Source of the DNA: JAYZQT01 sp964412235
GTDB taxonomy: Bacteria; Pseudomonadota; Alphaproteobacteria; MPNO01; UBA830
Length of the DNA stretch: 40,142 bases
Assembly: GCA_964412235.1 (NCBI GenBank)
Contig: CAYPNT010000017.1
Span: 1 to 40,142 of the forward strand
Direction of reading: 5' to 3'
A program made the position numbers and the translations under genes. Position 1 is the stretch's first letter; each line of letters opens with the position of its first letter. The notes under the pieces were generated by a model, which was given only the letters and a program-made list of their open reading frames with translations, ran no database searches and had not been told where the DNA came from. Of the stretch, positions 8,183 through 17,798 are shown piece by piece.

Positions 8183-9427
8183 ATGGCTGAACCCCATAGA
8201 CTTGAATGTATCCGATGTGCTCAACAATACCCTTTGGATGGGACTGACCAAATGTGTGAGAATTGCAGTCGGGTAGGGGTCGCTTCCAACTTGACAGCCA
8301 GATATTCTAACTGTCGGATACCTGACCCCGATGAATTTATTACCAGTGACTCGTCTCTCTGGCGTTACGCGGCACAATTGCCTTTAGATGCTAAAGACGC
8401 AGTTACGATGGGTGAGGGTATGACGCCGCTGGTTAGTATAGAGGGTTTCGGTCACGGTCACATACGCGTGAAAGATGAAACCCAAAATCCAACGTGGTCA
8501 TTTAAAGACAGGCTCGCGACAGTCGCTGTTTCGTGGGCAAGAAAAAACGGATTTTCAGCGATTGGGACGAGTTCTACTGGTAATGCTGGTGCCGCCGCCG
8601 CCGCTTACGCGGCAAAAGCCGCTATGCCATGTGTCGTGTTCACTTACACAGGCGCGGCAATGGCAATGGTGTCGCAAATGCGTAGTTACGGCGCGATGGT
8701 CCTCACTTTGCCAAACCCAGAAGACCGTTGGACCATTCTCGCTCAAGGCGTCCAGACCTATGGATGGTTTCCAACGTCACCCTTTTTTGGACCCACGGTT
8801 GGCAGTAATCCAATAGGTATTGAGGGTTATAAGACACTAGCCTACGAAATTGCAGAACAGTCAGACTGGAATGTGCCCGACTGGTGTGTCCTACCTGTCT
8901 GCTATGGTGACGCTTTGTACGGCCTGTGGAAGGGGTTTGACGAAATGCATCGGTGGGGGTGGACTGAGAAAGTGCCTCGACTTATTGCGGCTGAGGTGTC
9001 GGGTTCCTTAACTGCGGCCCTAGCACAAGAGCTTGAGATGCCACCCGTTGTCTCGCGTAACAAGAAAAGCATTGCGAACTCGATTGATGTTATGCAGGGG
9101 ACGTTTCAGTCGCGACACGCTCTAAAAAAGTCCGACGGGCTTGCCGTCACCCTGACGGATGCGAGCCTTTTGACGGCGCGCGACCGGTTGGCATCCGGGT
9201 TTGGGATGTTCGCAGAAACTTCCTCTGCAGCTCCGTTTGCTGCGATAGAGGTATTGTCCAAGGAAGGCAGAATCCTACCTCAAGATAATGTGGTCGCTAT
9301 CCTTACTGCGTCAGGCCTCAAGGATTTCGGCGTTCCGGGCATAGAACTTAAAGAAGCGCCCAACGTCGAGCCCGACATTGGAGCAGTGTTAGGAACCCTC
9401 GCAGAATACTACGGTTTTCATGTCTAA
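8183..9427 (+). CDS. Threonine synthase-like PLP-dependent enzyme with zinc ribbon
   Basis: This 414-residue fold-type II PLP enzyme is related to threonine synthase. An N-terminal zinc ribbon has C9-x2-C12 and C25-x2-C28. The Schiff-base lysine is Lys108 in TWSFKDR, and STGNAG (131-136) is the substrate carboxylate loop. NPIGIEGYKTLAYEI matches the threonine-synthase IEGxKT region. The usual glycine-rich phosphate-cofactor loop (VGNGG-like) is replaced by PVCYGDALYG, which argues against ordinary threonine synthesis. It overlaps the next LLM gene by 8 bases, so the two are co-transcribed and likely share a catabolic pathway. A beta- or gamma-elimination or replacement on an amino-acid-like intermediate is possible. 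The family is secure; the reaction is not. Confidence 0.87.
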   Translation: MAEPHRLECIRCAQQYPLDGTDQMCENCSRVGVASNLTARYSNCRIPDPDEFITSDSSLWRYAAQLPLDAKDAVTMGEGMTPLVSIEGFGHGHIRVKDETQNPTWSFKDRLATVAVSWARKNGFSAIGTSSTGNAGAAAAAYAAKAAMPCVVFTYTGAAMAMVSQMRSYGAMVLTLPNPEDRWTILAQGVQTYGWFPTSPFFGPTVGSNPIGIEGYKTLAYEIAEQSDWNVPDWCVLPVCYGDALYGLWKGFDEMHRWGWTEKVPRLIAAEVSGSLTAALAQELEMPPVVSRNKKSIANSIDVMQGTFQSRHALKKSDGLAVTLTDASLLTARDRLASGFGMFAETSSAAPFAAIEVLSKEGRILPQDNVVAILTASGLKDFGVPGIELKEAPNVEPDIGAVLGTLAEYYGFHV

Positions 9428-10385
9428 GTTAGGTCTTGCAATAGACGGCTTCACTCCCGCTAAAGACATCAGAGCTCAGGCACGAGCTGCTGAAGACAGC
9501 GGCGCGGAAATGCTTTGGATCGCCACACATTTGTTCCAACGTGATTCCGTCACCCTTGCCGCTACCGCATTAGCTGCGACTACGAATTTACGTGTAGCAC
9601 TTATGGCGATTAGCCCTTTTGCTATGCATCCAGTGCACGCCGCAATGAGTGCAGCAACACTCGAAGAGCTTTACCCAGACAGGGTGGTTTTATGTCTCGG
9701 AGTGGGCTCTCCGTCTGATCTTAGAGGAGCAGGCATCGTGCCCATAAGAGCCGTTGCAACAATGCGGGATGCGATAAAGGTTTGTCGCAGTCTGTTTGAC
9801 GGTAAGACAGTCGAATATCAGGGAGAAATATTTCAAATAAAAGGTCGATGCCTTGCCAACGGCGGACAGAATATTCCGATCGTCTTGGCCGCTTCTGGGC
9901 CTAAGATGCTGAAATTGGCGGGCAGTGATGCCGACGGTGTAATTATCTCGGGCGCGACGAGTGTACCGTTTGTGCGACACTGTTTAGAGATTGTGGACAG
10001 CAGCGTGCCTGACACGAATTTTCGTCGGTTTGGCGTCGTCTACACGGATATTGAGAGTGATTCTGAGGCATCCCGTGGCACTGTTAGGCGGACGATTGGA
10101 CTGTTCCTCAGGGGCGCACATCACACCGAAAATATTAGGATGGGTGGCGCCAAGTTGGATCAAGATGCCCTGACCGACGCCGTCGCGCGTGAGGAATGGG
10201 GACGTTTTGACACGCTTATAAATCAAACTGTCCTGGATCGTCACGCGGCGAGTGGCGACGCAAATAATGTGCGATCACGTATCCAGGAATATCATGTTGC
10301 TGGATTGGATCAAGTGGTGGTCGCGGGCGCCAATGAACCAGAGAGGATAAACGCTATTTTGACCACCCTAAACGCACAACGTTAA
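9420..10385 (+). CDS. LLM-class flavin-dependent oxidoreductase (Mer-like branch)
   Basis: This 321-residue luciferase-like (bacterial luciferase/F420 superfamily) TIM-barrel protein resembles the methylenetetrahydromethanopterin reductase-like branch. Segments supporting this are AEDSGAEMLWIATHL near residue 25, the central LGVGSPSDL, and the nucleotide-binding IVLAASGPKMLKLAG with DGVIISG. These enzymes use reduced FMN or F420 to oxidise or reduce small organics. The ATG at 9420 lies inside the last codons of the PLP gene (8-base overlap), showing translational coupling. The stop overlaps the stop of the opposing LLM gene by four bases. The two facing LLM genes are only distantly related, so they are not a recent duplication. 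Confidence 0.88.
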   Translation: MSKLGLAIDGFTPAKDIRAQARAAEDSGAEMLWIATHLFQRDSVTLAATALAATTNLRVALMAISPFAMHPVHAAMSAATLEELYPDRVVLCLGVGSPSDLRGAGIVPIRAVATMRDAIKVCRSLFDGKTVEYQGEIFQIKGRCLANGGQNIPIVLAASGPKMLKLAGSDADGVIISGATSVPFVRHCLEIVDSSVPDTNFRRFGVVYTDIESDSEASRGTVRRTIGLFLRGAHHTENIRMGGAKLDQDALTDAVAREEWGRFDTLINQTVLDRHAASGDANNVRSRIQEYHVAGLDQVVVAGANEPERINAILTTLNAQR

Positions 10386-11389
10386 TCCAGTTTTGGTATA
10401 ACTTCTTCCGCAAATATCTGCATTTGGTCACAAAGTTGAGTTATATCGTTTGCGGCGAAATATAAGCCCAGTAAATGAGTTACGCCGGCTTCTCCCAGCA
10501 AATTTGCTCTTTCCACGATGTCGTCTACCGTTCCGATGAGATTTATATCTTCATGTTTTAGTGTGCCCTGACCTTTCAGAGTAGACTTGCGCAGTGACGT
10601 AAGATGGGCACACATTTGTGTTTTATTAAAGTTCTCCAAAGCGGCCTCTCGTGTTTTGCCCACGTGAACGATGTATTGGGGGGCAATTTGTATTTCACTA
10701 AAATTACGGCCTTCGGTCTCCGTAAGCTCTCGTAAACTCAAAACATCCTTCCGCATTTGGTCGAGGTGCACAGCCGCTGGGAGCCATCCGTCCGCCCATT
10801 TAGCGACGCGACGTAAATTATTTGCATTGTTTCCACCTATATAAAATGGCAGGTGGTCTTGATAAGGCTTCGGATACAATTCGACATCTCGAAAATTGTA
10901 GTGGATCCCATCGAAGTCAGCGACGCGCTGGTCAAAAAGCAACTTCAGAGCCGTGATGCCTTCATCTATGATTTTACCACGCGGCAAAGATGCATTCGGT
11001 TGAAGTGCAAGAAATTCTTCCCGATAGGCGCCTATTCCGACCCCGACCTCAAGACGGCCGCCTGAAAAATGATCGAGTGTCGCGATTTGTTTCGCAGTAA
11101 CCACAATATCCTGGCGCATCGGCAATACAAGGATACCAGTTCCTAACCGTAGGGTTGACGTTTCCGCGGCCACGAATGCGTATGTGACGAGTGGCTCCCA
11201 AAACCGCGGTGGCGTGGGAAATTCTGACCGCACGTAGTTTTGGGTCGTCATATGATCGTTTCCCCACACCGAATGGTAACCGAGGTTTTCGGCGTGTTGC
11301 GCAATTCGTATAACCGCGCTGGGTTCCGAAAATGGGATTGGATAGGTCAAGCCTTCCATTCCGGTCGGCAGGCCGGCGCTTACACGCAT
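10382..11389 (-). CDS. LLM-class flavin-dependent oxidoreductase (F420-like family)
   Basis: This 335-residue luciferase-like protein resembles the group often labelled probable F420-dependent oxidoreductases. Key segments are IAQHAENLGYHSVWGNDHM near residue 28, RLGTGILVLPMR near 80, the GVGIGAYREEF loop, and YIGGNNANNLRRVAKWADGW. The start has a strong GGGGAGA site 7 bases upstream and lies 15 bases after the hyuB-type stop, so it is the last gene of an operon with the second HyuAB pair. Such enzymes hydroxylate, or open rings of, heterocycles or terpenoids using reduced flavin or F420. No flavin reductase is encoded next to it. Confidence 0.9.
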   Translation of the reverse strand: MRVSAGLPTGMEGLTYPIPFSEPSAVIRIAQHAENLGYHSVWGNDHMTTQNYVRSEFPTPPRFWEPLVTYAFVAAETSTLRLGTGILVLPMRQDIVVTAKQIATLDHFSGGRLEVGVGIGAYREEFLALQPNASLPRGKIIDEGITALKLLFDQRVADFDGIHYNFRDVELYPKPYQDHLPFYIGGNNANNLRRVAKWADGWLPAAVHLDQMRKDVLSLRELTETEGRNFSEIQIAPQYIVHVGKTREAALENFNKTQMCAHLTSLRKSTLKGQGTLKHEDINLIGTVDDIVERANLLGEAGVTHLLGLYFAANDITQLCDQMQIFAEEVIPKLD

Positions 11390-11404
11390 TTTTGATCTCC
11401 CCTG

Positions 11405-13159
11405 TTAAGCAGCTGTATTTTCTCGAAGAATTTTGGTTTCAGTTTGGTCAACGTTTCCGCTTTCATCAACTACAACTCTGTAATCTTCATGTGCGCTCTC
11501 TACCGACACCAGACCCATTTTTACATCGGTCGCGACAGCTAATGGTGGTCGGTTGCTTGGGTCCCCGATACCACCACCTCCCGGCATTTTAATTAACACG
11601 CGCTCTCTTGCGGGGATCGTTTGTGTCCCTTTACTCTTTAAAACGATTCCGGATACCAGTCCGATTGTGCCGCCAGCGCCGTCCGCTCCCCCATTACGAC
11701 CCTGTGGGGGATGTTGGATTCGGTCAAACAGAGCGCTAAAGGCGAAGGGTGCATCCTCTCGCAAACTTAATTCCATAGTTTGTCCGAGTCCGCCCCGGTA
11801 TGTGCCTGCGCCACCAGAATCCTGACGGTATTCTTTACGCCACACGATTAGGGGTGAGATCGCTTCCGTTACCTCTACGGGTACATTCTTTACGCCACTT
11901 GGAAACGCGGTCGCGGAAAGGCCGTCTTTTCCAGGCCGAGCCCCCGTTCCACCAGAATGGAAGCTCAGGACCGTAAAGGTCTCGGAATTTTCTAATGTTT
12001 GGGGGTCTCCCTCCACTCGACCGGGTCCGCCGTATGCATACAGGTTCCACAAGCAAGAGGTTCCCTCGGCGGGTACGGTATCACGCATCGCTTGATGCAA
12101 GCATCCAAACATGAGGTCCGGGAGCATTTGACCGGTGACATGCCTCACTGAGACGGGAGACGGATGCGTCGCATTGAGGATCGTTCCTTCTGGTGCCAAA
12201 ACTTTAATTACCGACAGCGACCCCGAATTATTAGGTATGTTGGGCGCGACAATGCATTTTATGCCAAAAGCGGCGTATGCCTCTGTGTAACAGAAGGGGA
12301 CATTTATCCCGTATGACGATATGCCGGAGGAGCCAGACAAATCAACCACAATGCCTTCATCGGATACTTGCATAGTAGCAACCAAGTCGACGGGTTCTTC
12401 AAGTCCATCGACCCGCATAGTATGTGTGTATACGCCATTCGGTACTTTCTTTATTGCTTTGAGAGTAGCGGCCTGCGACGTTTTCAATATATGCTGTGCT
12501 AAGCCCTCGAGTGCATTGAGTGAGAATTCATCCAACATCTCCCTAAGCCTGTTGCAGGCAATTTCGTTACAGGTTGCTAGGGAATGTAAATCTCCAATGA
12601 CTTGGACGGGTTCTCGCACATTAGCTGTAATAATATCAATTAGTGATTGATCCATATTTCCGGCGCGGGCAAACCGCATCAGCGGTATATAAAGGCCTTC
12701 CTCATATATTGAGCGCCCATCCGAGGTCATGCCTCGACCCCCTATGTCGACTACATGACAAGTGCTCGCAAATAACGCGACAATCTGATTTTCGTGAAAA
12801 CACGGTGTCATAAACGTAAAATCGTGTAGGTGGCCTGTACCCTTCCATGGGTCGTTCGTTAAAAAGACATCGCCATCCGAAATTGTTTCTAACGGAAAAC
12901 GCTCCAGAAAATGGCTGACCGATCTCGCCATGGAATTTACGTGGCCGGGAGTACCAGTTACGGCTTGGGCAAGCATATTGCCTGAGGTGTCGAAGACGCC
13001 TGCCGACAAATCGCCAGCTTCCCGCGTGGATGTGGAAAACCCGGTTCTGACTAGGGTCAGTGCCTGTTCTTCCACGACGGAAATCAAACGGTTCCACATT
13101 ATTTGCAATCGTAGTCCGCGTCTCGGGTCTTCTTGAGAGGATTTCATATCAGGGTTCAT
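11405..13159 (-). CDS. Hydantoinase B family subunit (HyuB-type), second copy
   Basis: This 584-residue HyuB-type subunit partners with the hyuA-type gene at 13156-15234. The metal-site region reads TNDPWKGTGHLHD near residue 106. DSGGAGTYRGGLGQ and the C-terminal PGGGGIGDPSNRP are conserved family features. The ATG overlaps the preceding TGA by four bases (ATGA), as in the first pair. A second ATG four codons in is possible. Compared with the copy at 2921-4633 it has a different active-site neighbourhood (TGHLHD rather than NSHVPD), which suggests a different substrate. It is followed after 15 bases by an LLM oxidoreductase, which probably acts on the same compound or its product. Confidence 0.92.
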   Translation of the reverse strand: MNPDMKSSQEDPRRGLRLQIMWNRLISVVEEQALTLVRTGFSTSTREAGDLSAGVFDTSGNMLAQAVTGTPGHVNSMARSVSHFLERFPLETISDGDVFLTNDPWKGTGHLHDFTFMTPCFHENQIVALFASTCHVVDIGGRGMTSDGRSIYEEGLYIPLMRFARAGNMDQSLIDIITANVREPVQVIGDLHSLATCNEIACNRLREMLDEFSLNALEGLAQHILKTSQAATLKAIKKVPNGVYTHTMRVDGLEEPVDLVATMQVSDEGIVVDLSGSSGISSYGINVPFCYTEAYAAFGIKCIVAPNIPNNSGSLSVIKVLAPEGTILNATHPSPVSVRHVTGQMLPDLMFGCLHQAMRDTVPAEGTSCLWNLYAYGGPGRVEGDPQTLENSETFTVLSFHSGGTGARPGKDGLSATAFPSGVKNVPVEVTEAISPLIVWRKEYRQDSGGAGTYRGGLGQTMELSLREDAPFAFSALFDRIQHPPQGRNGGADGAGGTIGLVSGIVLKSKGTQTIPARERVLIKMPGGGGIGDPSNRPPLAVATDVKMGLVSVESAHEDYRVVVDESGNVDQTETKILRENTAA

Positions 13160-15234
13160 ACCAAATCTTTTCGCATGATGATGTACCCTTTTGCGTTAAC
13201 CCGCGCATTAAAACCTTTGGGGATAATTGTAGTTGTCTCCTCCTCTAGGATTGCACTTGGCCCCGTAATCTTATTGCCAGCCATTAATAACTCTCGTCGA
13301 TAAACTATGACTTCCGAGAAGTTTCCAGTCTCATCGTTAAACATTTTATATTTGTTTCCGGCCGGAGCGGGCGTTTCCTTAGGCTCTCGCATGTTCGGAG
13401 AAGGGTCCCGTGCGGGCCCCGAAAGACGAAGCGTCCAGTTTATAACTTCAACTTCAAGTCCAGGTATTCGACGGGTATAGGTTGCGTTATATGCTTTATC
13501 GAACCGCTCAGATAATTCCGCGGCAAAAGATCCTCCATAAGACCCATTGGGAAGTGCAACAGTGATTTCGTGTCCCTGGCCTCGATAGCGCATGTCCGCG
13601 GATCGTGTTTCCAACAACTTTGTGTTGGGGATTGCCGCTGATACAATCTCTTCTGCCTCGGAAGCCATCTCTGCATATAATTCATTTACTTCCCGCGCGC
13701 TAAAATTCTCATTCAATGGCATGTAGTGGCTCCGCACGACTTCGTATGCGACGGGCGCATGTAAAAACCCGACAGCGGATCCAACCCCGGCTGCCAGGGG
13801 AATAATTATTTCTTCGATGTCTAGTTTCTCTGCAAGCCTTGCGGCGTGTAACGGTGCGCCTCCACCGAACGCAATGATTGTGCGACCACTTAATTCTTTG
13901 CCGCATTCTACTGCGTGGACGCGAGCTGCATTGGACATATTTTCGTCGACTACTTCTATCACGCCAAACGCGGCGTCTAGGGGAGAGCAAGATAATTGAT
14001 TGGCCACCTCCTCGGTAATGGCGATCTCAGATAAGCCAGCGTCTAACTCGATACTGCCGCCGGCGAAATACGTGGGGTTAATTCGGCCCAACAATAGGTT
14101 GGCATCAGTAACCGTAGGTTCTGTATTACCATCACCGTAACATGCTGGACCTGGTATAGCGCCGGCGCTGTCTGGACCAACTAGAATGCGTGAAAGATCA
14201 TCAACCCTTGCTATTGAACCGCCACCCGCTCCAATTTCAACCATTTCGATTACCGGTATGCGAAGGGGCAGTCCGCTACCCTTTAGATAACGATATTGTC
14301 GCGCAACCTCAAAACTTCGGGATTGCAGGGGTTTGCCGTCGTCGATCAGGCAGATCTTGGCCGTGGTGCCGCCCATATCAAATGAAACGACTCTCTCAAG
14401 GCCGTTTTCACGCGCGAGGTAAGACGCGAGTATAGCGCCTCCCGCTGGGCCCGACTCAACCAATCGAATTGGAAACTTGATTGCAGTCTGCAATGAGGTG
14501 AGCCCGCCACCCGATGTCATTAAAAGCAATGGACACTTAAATCCCATTTTCTCTAATTCAGCCGACAAGCGTGCCAGATACCGTGACATCAGCGGTTGTA
14601 CGTAGGCATTTGCAATGGTTGTAGACCAACGCTCGTACTCCCGGATTTCAGGTGAAACTTCACTTGACAGCGAAATGGCAATACTTGGTCGAGCTTTTGC
14701 TAATTTATCTCGAAGGATCTGTTCGTGATCAGGATAGATATAGGAGTGCATTAGTCCGACGGCGACGGCTTCTATATTGTTATCATCGAGGGCGGGGATA
14801 ATGTCGTCGACGACACTGTCTGACATGGGAATTTGAATTTTACCGCTCGCGTCAACGCGCTCCGTTATGCCAAATCGTAAATTACGAGGGACTAAGGGTA
14901 GGGGTTTGTCCATGAAAATATCGTACTGTTCGAACCGATTTTCATACGCGATTTCCACTGCGTCGCGGAACCCCTCTGTTACGAGCATGGCGGTTGGAGC
15001 GCCCTTTCGCTCTATTATCGCGTTCGTGGCCAACGTCGTGCCATGTATAATGATGCTAAACTCTTCCGGCTTGAGGCTAGTTTCATTTATTACTTGTCGA
15101 ATTCCAGAAAATATAGCCTTCTCGGGCGCGTCTGGAGTGGTGGCGACCTTGGTGGTTTCTACGATAGGTCCACTTTCCACCACAATGTCAGTAAAAGTTC
15201 CGCCGATATCGATGGCGAGCCGAGCGTTAGCCAT
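13156..15234 (-). CDS. Hydantoinase/oxoprolinase family subunit A (HyuA-type), second copy
   Basis: This 692-residue ASKHA-fold ATPase subunit has IDIGGTFTD at residues 8-16, HGTTLATN at 64-71, and the second ATP loop DMGGTTAKI at 286-294. EYERWSTTIANAYVQP near 199-214 is the conserved central segment. It uses ATP to activate a cyclic amide or ureide for hydrolysis by the B subunit. Gene order hyuA-hyuB-LLM on the minus strand, with an ATGA overlap, indicates one operon. The molybdenum hydroxylase gene ends 77 bases upstream and may share the transcript. The second loop has AKI where the first copy has TDI, another sign that the two pairs are old paralogues. Confidence 0.92.
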   Translation of the reverse strand: MANARLAIDIGGTFTDIVVESGPIVETTKVATTPDAPEKAIFSGIRQVINETSLKPEEFSIIIHGTTLATNAIIERKGAPTAMLVTEGFRDAVEIAYENRFEQYDIFMDKPLPLVPRNLRFGITERVDASGKIQIPMSDSVVDDIIPALDDNNIEAVAVGLMHSYIYPDHEQILRDKLAKARPSIAISLSSEVSPEIREYERWSTTIANAYVQPLMSRYLARLSAELEKMGFKCPLLLMTSGGGLTSLQTAIKFPIRLVESGPAGGAILASYLARENGLERVVSFDMGGTTAKICLIDDGKPLQSRSFEVARQYRYLKGSGLPLRIPVIEMVEIGAGGGSIARVDDLSRILVGPDSAGAIPGPACYGDGNTEPTVTDANLLLGRINPTYFAGGSIELDAGLSEIAITEEVANQLSCSPLDAAFGVIEVVDENMSNAARVHAVECGKELSGRTIIAFGGGAPLHAARLAEKLDIEEIIIPLAAGVGSAVGFLHAPVAYEVVRSHYMPLNENFSAREVNELYAEMASEAEEIVSAAIPNTKLLETRSADMRYRGQGHEITVALPNGSYGGSFAAELSERFDKAYNATYTRRIPGLEVEVINWTLRLSGPARDPSPNMREPKETPAPAGNKYKMFNDETGNFSEVIVYRRELLMAGNKITGPSAILEEETTTIIPKGFNARVNAKGYIIMRKDLV

Positions 15235-15311
15235 TAAATTACCACTAGTTCAATAGGATTTGACTGGAGTGAGTCTATCCTATCATTTCGTACAAGGTAA
15301 ATCGGTGGATT

Positions 15312-17699
15312 TCAATGGCCCGCTGACGCGGTCTGAATAGCCCGCCAGACTACTTCCGGAGTGGCAGGCATTTCGATATGTCTGACCCCGAATTCCTGAA
15401 GCGCATCGACTATAGCACCGATAACGGCTGGCGGCGGTCCCACTGTACCAGATTCTCCACACGCCTTCACTCCAAGGGGATTATTTTTGCAGGGCAGGTC
15501 TACCGTTTGATATCCAAATGATGGCATGTCGTCAGCCCGCGGCATCGTGTAGTCCAAAAACGTGGCCCGCTCGACCTGGCCGGTCATGGCGTTACCGCGC
15601 GCATCCTCCATTAGTGATTGTCCAATCCCGAACGCGGCACCTCCATGTATCTGCCCTTGCACGATAACGGGATTGACCAAGACACCAGAATCTTGAACCA
15701 TCGCATAGGCTATTATCTCTACCTTGCCAGTGTCTGGGTCAATTTCAACTTCACATGTATGACATCCATTCGGAAAGGTTGGCCTTTCGGGTTCGTAACG
15801 ATCGATTTCACGGAGGCCCTTGGCCATCTTTTTGGGCAGTTGGTTTTCGTTGTGTGCCGCCGCAGCAACCGCTGCGAATGTGATTGTCCGGTCCGTCCCC
15901 GTGACACGAAACGTACCTTCGTGAAATGCGATGTCCTCTGGGGCCGCTTCCAGTATATGGGAAGCTAGAGTTCTCGCGCTGTCAATAATCTTATTTGCCG
16001 CGCGATGGAGGGCGGAACCACCAACAATAATAGAACGAGAAGCACCGGTTCCGTTACCCTCTGAGATTAAATCCGTGTCGCCTTGAATGACTGTCACATT
16101 ATCGACGCTTGAACAAAGTACTCCCGCCACTATTTGAGCGTATACGGTGGCGTGTCCCTGGCCACTCGATTGGGTGCCAATATAGACCGTGCTATGGCCA
16201 CTTTCGTCGATGGTTATTTCGGCCATTTCACTGATCCCCGCACCATGTACCTCCAGTAAGTTCGCCAACCCAAAACCACGCAGCATTCCGTTTTCTTTTG
16301 CTACTTTGCGGCGTAAAGGAAAACCTTCCCAATTTATCAACCGCAGCGCGGCATCCATATTGTCACCAAACTGGCCCGTGTCGTATTCTAGTTGAAATGC
16401 TGTTTTATAGGGTAAGGATTTGCTCCGTATCGCGTTGAGTTTCCGAAGTTCTATTGGATTGACGTCCAGTTCATACGCAGCGGTATCTATTACTCTTTCT
16501 AGCATGAAGATGGCTTCGGGTGCCCCTGCGCCGCGGGTGGAGCAGGTAGGGGTGGTGTTCGAGTATATGCCTTCCACCTCCAGGTCCATTGTAGGGATGT
16601 GATAGACACTCGGTAAAATCAGCCTGTGTAAGGTCGGCGGGTTGACGCCGCGTGGAGCCAGGTAAGCACCTAAATTTCCTTTAGCTCTCACCCGCAGCCC
16701 AGTAAATCGGTGTTCTTCATCAAGTGCGAGTTCAACCAACTGCGACTGATCACGGGCCTGCATATCGCTTTGCGCGGCTTCAATCCGGTCTTGGATCCAC
16801 TTTACCGGAAATCCAATCTTCGTTGACGCCCACAATACCAGGCACTGTTCCGGATACAGCACGTTTTTGGCGCCGAAGCCACCGCCAATGTCCCCCGTCA
16901 ATACCCTTATCTTCTGTCTCGGAACCTTAAAGATATAATCGGCGAGCGTATTCCTTATAGGGTGTGGCTTTCCTGCAGGGGTGTGAAGCGTATATCTGGA
17001 TGTTTCTGGGTCGTAGTACGCTATTGCGCCTCGGGTCTCAATTGGGTTTCCCAGTATGCGCTGGTTAATCACGCGAAGTGCAGAAATATGGTGCGCAGTC
17101 GAGAAAGCTTTATCGGTTTTGTCGGCATCACCATGTTTCAATTTGAATGCGACGTTATTTGGGAATTCACGCCAAATTGGTTCTGCGTTAGGCGCGACGG
17201 CATCTTCAATGGATACTGAGGCTGGTATCTCGTCATACGTCACTCTGACTAGTTCCGCCGCGTCACGTGCTGCTTCTATAGTTTTCGCTATCACCATTGC
17301 GACGATCTCGCCGACGTAACGAACGCGATCCCGGGCCATCAACGGTTGGGGCACGGCGATTGTGGGATCCCCGAGGAGCGGTGTTTTCTGAGAATCTGGA
17401 AAAGAAGTGGGGGGGCGGACTTCCCAGGGGATACCACCTAGTTTGTCAGTTTCGAGGTGTTTGCCAGTGTAAATAGCGTACACACCGACCATGTTTTTAG
17501 CGGTGTCGATATCAATCCTGGATATTTTACCGTGTGCGATTGTGGAGCGTACAAAGACACACCGGGTTTCCCCGTCAATCACCGTGTCGGCTATATACTC
17601 GCCTTTACCCACGAGAAATCGAACGTCTTCTTTGCGTGAGGGCGAAGAGCCAATAGAAAATTGTTCTTGGCAATCGTCCAAACTTGTATGTACCTCCAT
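15312..17699 (-). CDS. Molybdenum hydroxylase large subunit (xanthine dehydrogenase/CoxL family, form II-like)
   Basis: This 795-residue protein is a full-length molybdopterin-cytosine-dinucleotide-binding large subunit. GDIGGGFGAK (269-278) and the substrate-loop sequence STRGAGAPEA (387-396) are present, and Glu749 in GESG is the catalytic base. The loop lacks the Cys of true CO dehydrogenase (AYxCSFR), so it is a form II-type hydroxylase. Such enzymes hydroxylate N-heterocycles, aldehydes or purines using water. No iron-sulfur (small) or FAD (medium) subunit gene is adjacent, which is unusual for this family. The ATG at 17699 has no upstream ribosome-binding site; a TTG seven codons in, behind GGAGG, is an alternative start. 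It is probably the first gene of the minus-strand operon leading to HyuAB and LLM. Confidence 0.9.
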   Translation of the reverse strand: MEVHTSLDDCQEQFSIGSSPSRKEDVRFLVGKGEYIADTVIDGETRCVFVRSTIAHGKISRIDIDTAKNMVGVYAIYTGKHLETDKLGGIPWEVRPPTSFPDSQKTPLLGDPTIAVPQPLMARDRVRYVGEIVAMVIAKTIEAARDAAELVRVTYDEIPASVSIEDAVAPNAEPIWREFPNNVAFKLKHGDADKTDKAFSTAHHISALRVINQRILGNPIETRGAIAYYDPETSRYTLHTPAGKPHPIRNTLADYIFKVPRQKIRVLTGDIGGGFGAKNVLYPEQCLVLWASTKIGFPVKWIQDRIEAAQSDMQARDQSQLVELALDEEHRFTGLRVRAKGNLGAYLAPRGVNPPTLHRLILPSVYHIPTMDLEVEGIYSNTTPTCSTRGAGAPEAIFMLERVIDTAAYELDVNPIELRKLNAIRSKSLPYKTAFQLEYDTGQFGDNMDAALRLINWEGFPLRRKVAKENGMLRGFGLANLLEVHGAGISEMAEITIDESGHSTVYIGTQSSGQGHATVYAQIVAGVLCSSVDNVTVIQGDTDLISEGNGTGASRSIIVGGSALHRAANKIIDSARTLASHILEAAPEDIAFHEGTFRVTGTDRTITFAAVAAAAHNENQLPKKMAKGLREIDRYEPERPTFPNGCHTCEVEIDPDTGKVEIIAYAMVQDSGVLVNPVIVQGQIHGGAAFGIGQSLMEDARGNAMTGQVERATFLDYTMPRADDMPSFGYQTVDLPCKNNPLGVKACGESGTVGPPPAVIGAIVDALQEFGVRHIEMPATPEVVWRAIQTASAGH

Positions 17700-17798
17700 T
17701 TAGTGTGATCCAGACCACATTAGATGCGTTGTTTTGTCATTTGGTATAGATTAATCGGGACAAAAAGAAAAAGGCGAAACCGGAGAAGGATACCACCA

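Noticed and set aside
15312..17699. True aerobic CO dehydrogenase (CoxL)
   Set aside because: The active-site loop reads STRGAGAPEA rather than the form I AYxCSFR, and coxM/coxS are absent. The same applies to the copy at 30010-32337.
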